NCBI GenBank assembly: GCA_900548145.1
Contig: URJB01000096.1
Span: forward strand, 1 to 5,093
DNA from: an uncultured Eubacteriales bacterium
GTDB taxonomy: Bacteria; Bacillota; Clostridia; Christensenellales; Aristaeellaceae
Reading direction: 5' to 3'
Length of the DNA: 5,093 nt
The stretch's first letter is position 1; each line of letters starts with the position of its first letter. Of this stretch, positions 1 to 4,950 are shown piece after piece. The notes below the pieces were generated by a model, which ran no database searches, was not told the DNA's origin, and was given only the letters and a program-made list of their open reading frames with translations. A program made the position numbers and the translations under genes.

Positions 1-112
1 CTCCATCTTCTGTCTTGTCCGGATCCTTCACATAATCGATCCGTGCCTTCATGCACTGGGCAATCGTTTTGCCCTTATTGATGTGCATCGGAATGATGCG
101 TGTCGTTGCCAT
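1..112 (-). CDS. Relaxase / mobilization nuclease, N-terminal fragment (Tn1549-type, MOBP-like)
   Basis: This is the first 37 codons of a DNA relaxase, which nicks one strand at the origin of transfer and pilots it to the recipient during conjugation. The gene continues beyond position 1. The visible start reads MATTRIIPMHINKGKTIAQ, followed by a segment ending in ARIDYVKDPDKTEDG. The pattern MATTR-I-P-H-NKGKT, then an R-DY---P-KT-DG segment, is the characteristic N-terminus of VirD2-like relaxases in Tn1549-type integrative elements of Clostridia. The catalytic tyrosine and the HxH metal site of the family cannot be judged from this fragment. The ATG at 112 is chosen because GGAGGT (122-117) lies four bases upstream and because family members start the same way. 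The MobC-like gene just upstream supports the call. A terminator-like hairpin separates it from that operon. Confidence 0.87.
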   Translation of the reverse strand, partial: MATTRIIPMHINKGKTIAQCMKARIDYVKDPDKTEDG

Positions 113-116
113 GTGC

Positions 117-122
117 ACCTCC
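117..122 (-). promoter_or_regulatory. Ribosome binding site of the relaxase gene
   Basis: GGAGGT on the minus strand sits four bases before the ATG at 112. It is unusual because it begins directly after the T-run of an intrinsic terminator-like hairpin (125-166). That leaves no room for a promoter between the two, so relaxase mRNA must be made by transcription that passes through the hairpin. Confidence 0.8.
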
Positions 123-124
123 AT

Positions 125-166
125 AAAAAGAAAGACGGCGATCTGTGATTCACACAAACCGCCGTC
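125..166 (-). terminator. Intrinsic terminator or attenuator ahead of the relaxase
   Basis: On the minus strand GACGGCG (166-160) pairs perfectly with CGCCGTC (140-134), giving a 7-bp GC-rich stem. The 19-base loop contains a weaker inner TGTG/CACA pairing. The run TTTCTTTTT (133-125) follows at once, which is the classic layout of a Rho-independent terminator. It lies 17 bases after the stop codon of the small membrane protein gene and would end, or partly end, the transcript of the three-gene operon upstream. Because the relaxase ribosome binding site follows directly, partial read-through is the likely mode and would lower relaxase output relative to MobC. Confidence 0.72.
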
Positions 167-172
167 GTGTTA

Positions 173-189
173 CTGCTGATTCTCAGCAG
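173..189. repeat. Perfect 7-bp inverted repeat overlapping a stop codon
   Basis: CTGCTGA (173-179) and TCAGCAG (183-189) form a perfect 7-bp stem with a 3-base loop. The repeat contains the TGA stop (185-183) of the CD1845-type gene and lies seven bases from the terminator-like hairpin at 125-166. It could add to transcript 3' end structure, be part of a relaxosome binding region, or be incidental. Confidence 0.5.
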
Positions 190-473
190 AGAAGCCCTTC
201 AAAGAATCCAAGGATGTGATCCATTCTGTTCAGAAGAAAGTTCGCAACTGCCGGAAGTCCAATCGGACTGGCCAGCAAAGCAAGCACCATAAAGGCGATA
301 CCGTTCTGCCAGTAGCCGATCGCAAACTCGATAACAGAGAGAACGGCAAACAGTCCAACCGTCAATCCAATAACCGCCGAGGCAATAGAAGAGATGAACG
401 CAGCCAGGCCAAGCACCAGTCTTGCAATCAGCATAAAGGGGGTCAGCGCGATTCTCAGTGTGCGCTTCATCAT
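183..473 (-). CDS. CD1845-family small membrane protein of integrative elements
   Basis: This 96-residue protein is almost wholly hydrophobic. A short basic start (MMKRTLRI) is followed by membrane stretches at about residues 10-32, 33-52 and 57-80. The C-terminus carries a short motif, SPIGLPAVANFLLNRMD (69-85). The MKR-L-I-L-TPF start and the SP-GLP segment match my memory of the CD1845 family, small proteins found beside relaxase and MobC genes in clostridial conjugative transposons. Its function is not established; a role at the membrane during transfer is inference from location. The ATG at 473 is chosen over the adjacent one at 470 because AGGAGGA (487-481) gives a 7-base spacing. The gene starts 12 bases after the MobC stop, and that TAG stop overlaps its ribosome binding site, which suggests co-transcription and coupled translation. 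Confidence 0.75.
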   Translation of the reverse strand: MMKRTLRIALTPFMLIARLVLGLAAFISSIASAVIGLTVGLFAVLSVIEFAIGYWQNGIAFMVLALLASPIGLPAVANFLLNRMDHILGFFEGLLC

Positions 474-485
474 TTTCGATTCCTC

Positions 486-833
486 CTATTTCTCTGACTG
501 ATCCAATCTCGAGAGGATTTCTCTGAGAATGTCCCAGGTTTGATCAAGTCTTTGTTTGACATCATCGATCTCCGTCTCGTAAATGGAGACCTGTTCGTGC
601 AGATTTTTCGCCATTTGATTCACGTTGTTTGTCAGGTTCTTCATGAGCCGAATCAGTTCTCTGATCTCCGGGAGATCCAGCTTCAGCAAGTATCCATTGA
701 GAACCATCGCCCGGAACAGTAACGACTTCTTTCTGATCCCGAAGACTTTCATTTTCTGACGGATGAGCTCGTCTTCGGCTTCCGTGGTTCTGAAAGACTG
801 GTGAACCACCCAGTTGTTTTCTTCCGTCATCAT
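486..833 (-). CDS. mobC: MobC-like relaxosome accessory protein
   Basis: This 115-residue protein is predicted to bind the origin of transfer and help the relaxase open the strands at the nick site. Residues about 10-48 resemble a ribbon-helix-helix DNA-binding fold (a beta strand at WVVHQSFRTT, then two helices including the GIRKKSLLFRAMVLNGY segment). Residues 58-80 carry the MobC-type motif with RELIRLMKNLTNNVNQMAKN, close to the L-R--N-NQ-A core of the family. Residues about 83-112 are charged and likely form a coiled coil (ETEIDDVKQRLDQTW). Length is normal for clostridial MobC proteins. The ATG at 833 is favoured over the second at 830 because GGAG (845-842) lies eight bases before it. 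The upstream gene stops only two bases away, so translation is probably coupled. The relaxase lies two genes downstream, the expected setting. Confidence 0.85.
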   Translation of the reverse strand: MMTEENNWVVHQSFRTTEAEDELIRQKMKVFGIRKKSLLFRAMVLNGYLLKLDLPEIRELIRLMKNLTNNVNQMAKNLHEQVSIYETEIDDVKQRLDQTWDILREILSRLDQSEK

Positions 834-835
834 GA

Positions 836-1315
836 TTATCGCTCCATGCTATTCTTCCTGCAACTCTGTCGCCAGGACAAATCCACGATTTCAAGTTCAG
901 GCTTCACGATTGGTTTCAGTCCGAATGCGGCTGAGATTTTCTCAACAGCCAGATCACGTTTTGCTTCAAGTCCAGCAGCAAGAGCAGTCGCTTCTTCCTT
1001 TGTCAGAAGCGTGAGACGTTCATTCTCAGCACGAACAACCATCACGTTTCCGACGATAGCGTCTCCATGACGGTCAGCACCATATAGATCGTTGGCAAGA
1101 CAGTTAATGGAGACCGGTCCCTTTTTGAGCTTGCCTTCCTCATCGATCAGCATCAGGTAACCCTTCTTTGCGAGAGGTTCAGCCTCCACCAGTTCGATCC
1201 ACTCGCAGCCGATGGTACCGCGGGCAATCTCGAAAAGCTCTTCCTGCGGATCACATTCCAGTGTTTTGATTTCCTGTGTATCGGTCAGCATGACCGCAAA
1301 CTTCTTTTCGTACAT
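836..1315 (-). CDS. DUF3846-type protein of an integrative element
   Basis: This 159-residue soluble protein has no known reaction. Residues about 20-112 resemble the DUF3846 domain, which is frequent in conjugative elements and phages of Firmicutes. The recognisable pieces are GCEWIELVE (36-44), a hairpin-like LMLIDEEGKLKKGP segment (54-67), NCLANDLYG (71-79) and DAIVGNVMVV (85-94). The tail (113-159) is helical and charged, ending in a basic stretch (WRQSCRKNSMER) that overlaps the ribosome binding site of mobC. The ATG at 1315 has an excellent AGGAGG site (1328-1323) seven bases upstream. It is the first visible gene of the three-gene operon leading to the relaxase. The family call is from memory of the pattern; phage anti-defence or regulatory roles are possible but nothing in the sequence decides this. 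Confidence 0.7.
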   Translation of the reverse strand: MYEKKFAVMLTDTQEIKTLECDPQEELFEIARGTIGCEWIELVEAEPLAKKGYLMLIDEEGKLKKGPVSINCLANDLYGADRHGDAIVGNVMVVRAENERLTLLTKEEATALAAGLEAKRDLAVEKISAAFGLKPIVKPELEIVDLSWRQSCRKNSMER

Positions 1316-1411
1316 CCTGATCCCTCCTCATCGTTTCTTTGCCCGGCAACAGGACATTTTCCCACGCTGCCCCGCATAGGCTGACCTCAGCAACAGGAAA
1401 GGAGCCTTTCT
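1316..1411. other. Short gap at the mobile module / chromosome junction
   Basis: These 96 bases separate the minus-strand mobilization operon from the plus-strand 231-aa gene. The left edge holds the ribosome binding site of the DUF3846-type gene, and a TGA in another frame (1330-1328) overlaps it. That TGA could be the stop of a preceding element gene whose body is missing, with ...CCRAKKR as its possible last residues. The right edge holds AAAGGAG (1398-1404) for the plus-strand gene. GCAACAGGA occurs twice (1346-1354 and 1390-1398). I see no convincing promoter for either direction, no integrase gene and no long inverted repeat. The switch from element genes to chromosomal-looking genes must lie in or near this stretch. 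Confidence 0.55.
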
Positions 1412-2107
1412 ATGGCAGCGAGCATTATCACCTCCGTCAAAGGAGACGTTACCTATGACGGCATTCCGGATACGGTCTCCCTCATCGGCGTCCAGTTCGG
1501 AGATTCCAACGCATGGCAGCAGATGAGTCTGGTCATTCAAAACGGCGCGACCGGCCGCATCACCGCCATTGCCCTGCCGGACGACGCAGCCTATGCCCCA
1601 TCCATTTCTCTGGTCAGCCTGACCGGGAAGGATAAACGGGATATTCTGCTGTCCCTCCCCACCGGCGGAAGCGGCGGCATCATCGATTATATCATCTATA
1701 CTTATGACGACGGAACCTTCCGGCAAATTTTTGCCAGCGACGATTATAACGCCACCTATACTTATCAGATCCAGTATCTGGACGGCTACGCGGTCAAGGC
1801 TGCCAGCCAGCTGAACCGGCAGGAGTATTTCATCGACCTGACCGGGAAAGGCAGCGACTATCTCAATCAGCTCTACAATGCCGACGGAAGCCTGCGGGAG
1901 CCGATGGAGGGCTTTGTCAATCCGCTCAGCGGGCTTTACCCCATCGACTTTGACGGCGACGGCCAGTCTTCCCTGCTGGCCTGGCAGCGGATCGCCGGAC
2001 TGTATAATGCCGATTCGCTGGGTTATTTTCTCAACACGCTGGACTGGCAGGGCGGAACCTTTGTGCTGACCGACCAGATGGTGGGCATTCTTGGCACCGA
2101 AAGCTAA
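1412..2107 (+). CDS. VCBS/FG-GAP-like repeat protein of unknown function
   Basis: This 231-residue protein appears to be made of degenerate VCBS/FG-GAP (beta-propeller-type) units. The units seen are GDVTYDGIPDTVSL (11-24), LTGKDKRDILLSL (70-82), IDLTGKGSDYLNQL (141-154) and the best calcium-loop match, DFDGDGQSSLLAW (179-191), with aspartates at 179, 181 and 183. A glycine-rich turn, PTGGSGG, lies at 83-89. Similar clostridial and bacillar proteins begin with GDV-GDG-PD and contain GGSGG, but their function is unknown to me. No signal peptide or membrane segment is visible, so it is either cytoplasmic or exported by another route. The ATG at 1412 has AAAGGAG seven bases upstream, and an in-frame TGA at 1382-1384 limits any extension. 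It is a single gene converging on the transporter operon. Its codon use looks like that of the transporter genes, not of the mobile module. Confidence 0.68.
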   Translation: MAASIITSVKGDVTYDGIPDTVSLIGVQFGDSNAWQQMSLVIQNGATGRITAIALPDDAAYAPSISLVSLTGKDKRDILLSLPTGGSGGIIDYIIYTYDDGTFRQIFASDDYNATYTYQIQYLDGYAVKAASQLNRQEYFIDLTGKGSDYLNQLYNADGSLREPMEGFVNPLSGLYPIDFDGDGQSSLLAWQRIAGLYNADSLGYFLNTLDWQGGTFVLTDQMVGILGTES

Positions 2108-2147
2108 AAAAGGCGGGCTTACCGGGAAAACCGGCAGCCCGTCTTTT
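2106..2147. terminator. Bidirectional intrinsic terminator between convergent genes
   Basis: GGCGGGCT (2112-2119) pairs with AGCCCGTC (2136-2143) over 8 bp with one G-U wobble. An inner CCGG/CCGG (2122-2125 and 2131-2134) extends the hairpin. TCTTTT (2142-2147) follows on the plus strand and TTTTTT (2111-2106) follows on the minus strand. It therefore serves both the plus-strand VCBS-like gene, whose stop codon it abuts, and the minus-strand permease gene, whose stop lies 15 bases to the right. Confidence 0.88.
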
Positions 2148-2161
2148 GAATTTGGGTTTTC

Positions 2162-3817
2162 TTACACGCTGATGTCCCGCCGTCCCGTCAGTTTGAAGAA
2201 CAGCAGCAGCGACAGTACGCTGGTGAACGTCAGCACGGTGGAATAGGCCGCCGCGTTGCCGAAGCAGTCGCGGATAACCTCGGTGTACACCGCCACCGTC
2301 AAGGTCTGGGTAGAGGCGCGGTACAGCATGATGGAGGACGAAAGCTCGCTGATGACCGTCACCCAGCTCATAATCGCGCCGGAGATCACGCCGGGCATCA
2401 TCATGGGCAGGGTCACTTCCCGGAAGGAACGCAGCTCCGATGCTCCCAGCGAGACGGCCGCTTCTTCAATGGAGGGGCTGATCTGACTGATGATGGCCGT
2501 ACTGGAACGGATGGTATAGGGCATCCGTCGGATGATCAGCGCAATGATGATGATCGCGGCCGTACCCGTCAGCGCCAGCGGCGGCTTGGCAAAGCCGTAC
2601 AGCAGGCAGATACCCAGCACCGAGCCGGGAATAATGTAGGGCAGCATGGTCAGCGTATCCACCGTCGAAGTGATGATGGAGCGGCGACGTACCGCCAGAT
2701 AGGCGATCAGCACGCCGAACACGATTACCAGTGCGATGGCGATCAGGCCGAACATGTAGGTATTGGGAATGACCCGTGGATTTTTGGAAAAGATGGTCTG
2801 GTAGTTTATCAGCGTGAATTCGCTGGTAAAGATGCCGGGCGTGGACTCCTTCAGGAAGGAGGTCACGATCACTGTCAGTTGCGGCAGTAGAGCCACCAAC
2901 ACCACCAGATACACGAACAGGTGGCACAGGAACCGCGGCAGCGGCCGCTGGACGCGGGGCTGCATGGGCTTCAGCGCTGACATGGAATAGGAATGCTTCC
3001 GGGCGATATAGCGCTGCAGGAAGAAAAACACCATGGTAATAGCCACGATGATCACGCACAGCGCCGCGGCAAAGTAGTTGTCGTTGCTGACCTCGCCCAT
3101 GAACTGATTATACAGCACCACGGGGTAAGTGCGATAGCCCTCGCCGATGAGCATGGGCGTGCCAAAGTCGGCAAACACCCGCATGAACACCAGCAGAGAG
3201 GAAGCCAGCACCGTGGGCAGCACCAGCGGCAGAATGATGCCGGTGACTCGCTGGAAGTTGCTTGCTCCCAGGCTTTCCGCTGCTTCGTTCAGGGAATTGT
3301 CCAGATTCTGCAATGCGCCGCAGACGTACATGTACACCAGCGGGAAGGACTGCAAAGAGAAAACCAGCACGATACCGGCAAAGCCGTAGATTCCCTCGAA
3401 GGTCACACCGAACAGCCCGTTGATAAAGCGGGTAATCACGCCGTTGCGGCCCAACAGTTGAATCCACGCATAAGCGCCGATGAAGGGCGGAGACAGGTAG
3501 CTGACCACAATGCAGATGTTCAGCCACTTGCTGCCCGCGATCTGATACTGCCGGGTGATGTAGGCCATCAGAAGGCCCAGCGTGGCGCTGATGAGCGTGG
3601 CCACGATGGTCACTTTGAAGGAGTTGATCAGCGTATTGGTGTAGTATTTGCGGGTGAAGAAACGGGTGAAGTTCTCCAGCGTAAAGCTTCCGTCGCTGGG
3701 GTTGATTACGCTCTTATAGAGGATCAGCACCAGCGGATACACCACGAAGATCAGGAACAGCGCCAGCACCAGCAGCGCCAGAAACGTCCAGATGGGCGAG
3801 TGCTTCTGCTTGTTCAT
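2162..3817 (-). CDS. ABC importer permease, fused double domain (ferric-iron FbpB/SfuB type)
   Basis: This 551-residue inner-membrane protein forms the channel of an ABC importer. It joins two permease domains, about residues 10-275 and 296-545, each with about six membrane segments. Each half has the cytoplasmic EAA loop that contacts the ATPase: EAAESLGAS (178-186) followed by a leucine-proline at 196-197, and EAAVSLGAS (452-460) followed by LP at 470-471. Double-domain permeases of this size are typical of ferric-iron importers (FbpB, SfuB, HitB). Thiamine, phosphonate or polyamine systems are relatives, so the substrate is inference. The ATG at 3817 has AGGGAG (3832-3827) nine bases upstream, inside the end of the ATPase gene. 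The ATPase stops four bases before, so the two genes are translationally coupled. No binding protein is fused or adjacent downstream. Transcription ends at the bidirectional terminator at 2106-2147. Confidence 0.9.
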   Translation of the reverse strand: MNKQKHSPIWTFLALLVLALFLIFVVYPLVLILYKSVINPSDGSFTLENFTRFFTRKYYTNTLINSFKVTIVATLISATLGLLMAYITRQYQIAGSKWLNICIVVSYLSPPFIGAYAWIQLLGRNGVITRFINGLFGVTFEGIYGFAGIVLVFSLQSFPLVYMYVCGALQNLDNSLNEAAESLGASNFQRVTGIILPLVLPTVLASSLLVFMRVFADFGTPMLIGEGYRTYPVVLYNQFMGEVSNDNYFAAALCVIIVAITMVFFFLQRYIARKHSYSMSALKPMQPRVQRPLPRFLCHLFVYLVVLVALLPQLTVIVTSFLKESTPGIFTSEFTLINYQTIFSKNPRVIPNTYMFGLIAIALVIVFGVLIAYLAVRRRSIITSTVDTLTMLPYIIPGSVLGICLLYGFAKPPLALTGTAAIIIIALIIRRMPYTIRSSTAIISQISPSIEEAAVSLGASELRSFREVTLPMMMPGVISGAIMSWVTVISELSSSIMLYRASTQTLTVAVYTEVIRDCFGNAAAYSTVLTFTSVLSLLLFFKLTGRRDISV

Positions 3818-3821
3818 GGGC

Positions 3822-4901
3822 TCACACTCCCTCGCGGATCACGGTAGCGCGGCTTTCGCCGTCAAAGACGTTCACCTTGTCCGCGACGATCTGCAGGGAC
3901 ACCTTTTCGCCGTCGGGGATCAGGTCGCTGCGGTCGCTGGGAACCACCACTTCGATTTCCTTTTCTTCGCCCAACGTGAGGAAATAGTGCTGGGTCATGC
4001 CCAAAAAGACGCTGGAGCGCACCGTGGCGGGAATACCTGGCTCCTCGGCGGAACGGATCAGGAATTCCTCGGGGCGCACGGCCACGCAGACCTTCCGTCC
4101 CGCGTCCGGCCGCAGGGTGGACATGGGCACCCGATAGCCGCAGCCGAAATCCAGCGTGCCGTTTTCGTTTTCCGCGTCCACGAAGTTGCTCAGGCCGATG
4201 AAGCTGGAAACAAACTCGTTGGCCGGGCGCTGGTAAATATGCTTGGGCGTGCCGATCTGTTGAATCACGCCGCCGTGCATGACGGCGATTCGGTCGGAAA
4301 TGGCCAGCGCCTCTTCCTGATCGTGGGTGACGTAGACGGTCGTGATGCCCACCTGCCGCTGGATGCGCTTGATCACGTTGCGCATTTCCACGCGCAGCTT
4401 GGCATCCAGATTGGAAAGGGGCTCGTCCATCAGCAGCACCTCGGGCTGAATGACGATAGCGCGGGCCAGCGCCACGCGCTGCTGCTGTCCGCCGGAAAGC
4501 TGCGTAGGCATCCGGTCGGCATAATCGTCGATCTTCACCAGCTTGAGAATTTCATCCGCCCGCTTGTAGCGCTCGGCCTTCGGCACATGGCGGGTTTTGA
4601 GACCGTAGGTCACATTATCCCGGACGCTCATGTGCGGAAATACGGCGTAATTCTGGAACACCATGCCCATGTTGCGGCGATTGGTGGGGATCTGGTTGAT
4701 GACCTTGCCGTCCACGCGGATCTCGCCGCCCTCGATGGAGTTAAAGCCGATAATCATCCTGAGAAGGGTGGTTTTGCCGCAGCCGGAGGGGCCCAGCAGG
4801 GTAAAAAACTCGCCCGGCTGGATCTCCGCCGAAAGGCCCTGAATCACAATATTCTTGCCGTAGGCTTTGGTTACATTGTCAATTTGAATGGCGACGCCCA
4901 T
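3822..4901 (-). CDS. ABC importer ATPase (PotA/FbpC/CysA class)
   Basis: This 359-residue cytoplasmic ATPase powers the importer by binding and hydrolysing ATP as a dimer. All motifs are intact: Walker A GPSGCGKT (37-44), Q-loop glutamine 83 (VFQNYAVFPH), signature LSGGQ (135-139), Walker B EVLLMDE (154-160) with catalytic Glu160, D-loop SNLD (163-166) and H-loop His193 (VTHDQEEA). Residues about 235-355 form the C-terminal regulatory region with a TOBE-like fold (VAVRPEEF at 273-280 is typical). This places it with the PotA, FbpC and CysA importers, not with exporters. With the fused FbpB-like permease directly downstream, ferric iron is the leading substrate guess. The ATG at 4901 has AGGGAG (4913-4908) six bases upstream. 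A terminator-like hairpin ends just before that site, so expression probably depends on read-through or on regulated termination. Confidence 0.92.
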   Translation of the reverse strand: MGVAIQIDNVTKAYGKNIVIQGLSAEIQPGEFFTLLGPSGCGKTTLLRMIIGFNSIEGGEIRVDGKVINQIPTNRRNMGMVFQNYAVFPHMSVRDNVTYGLKTRHVPKAERYKRADEILKLVKIDDYADRMPTQLSGGQQQRVALARAIVIQPEVLLMDEPLSNLDAKLRVEMRNVIKRIQRQVGITTVYVTHDQEEALAISDRIAVMHGGVIQQIGTPKHIYQRPANEFVSSFIGLSNFVDAENENGTLDFGCGYRVPMSTLRPDAGRKVCVAVRPEEFLIRSAEEPGIPATVRSSVFLGMTQHYFLTLGEEKEIEVVVPSDRSDLIPDGEKVSLQIVADKVNVFDGESRATVIREGV

Positions 4902-4907
4902 TTGTAT

Positions 4908-4913
4908 CTCCCT
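4908..4913 (-). promoter_or_regulatory. Ribosome binding site of the ATPase gene
   Basis: AGGGAG on the minus strand lies six bases before the ATG at 4901 and fixes the start. The T-run of the terminator-like hairpin at 4920-4947 ends only six bases before it. No promoter fits between them, so the operon must be transcribed from upstream of the hairpin. Confidence 0.78.
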
Positions 4914-4919
4914 CGTTTC

Positions 4920-4947
4920 AAAAATCGGGAAGCCTCACGGCTTCCCG
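4920..4947 (-). terminator. Strong intrinsic terminator or attenuator before the transporter operon
   Basis: On the minus strand CGGGAAGCC (4947-4939) and GGCTTCCCG (4934-4926) form a perfect 9-bp GC-rich stem with a 4-base GTGA loop. One A and TTTTT (4924-4920) follow. The plus strand has no T-run after the hairpin, so it works in the minus direction, toward the ATPase gene. It may end the transcript of an upstream gene (possibly the binding-protein gene, outside the window), allowing a reduced level of ATPase and permease, or it may be a regulated leader terminator. Confidence 0.8.
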
Positions 4948-4950
4948 GCA

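Noticed and set aside
216..1070. Several short frames overlapping the CD1845-type, MobC and DUF3846-type genes
   Set aside because: All are shadow frames. The chosen genes have good ribosome binding sites, family motifs and operon spacing, and the shadows do not.
1328..1726. Minus-strand frame of 132 codons across the junction and the start of the VCBS-like gene
   Set aside because: Most of it is antisense to the VCBS-like gene and has no family resemblance. Only its last few codons, before 1328, might be a remnant of an element gene; this is noted at the junction entry.
2466..3527. Minus-strand frames of 197 and 139 codons inside the permease gene
   Set aside because: They are shifted frames of the same coding strand with His/Arg/Ala-rich translations and no motif. 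The permease frame explains the region fully.
2993..3847. Plus-strand open frame of 284 codons opposite the permease gene
   Set aside because: It is antisense to a well-supported membrane protein. Its translation is His/Gln/Arg-rich, the usual mirror of a hydrophobic coding strand.
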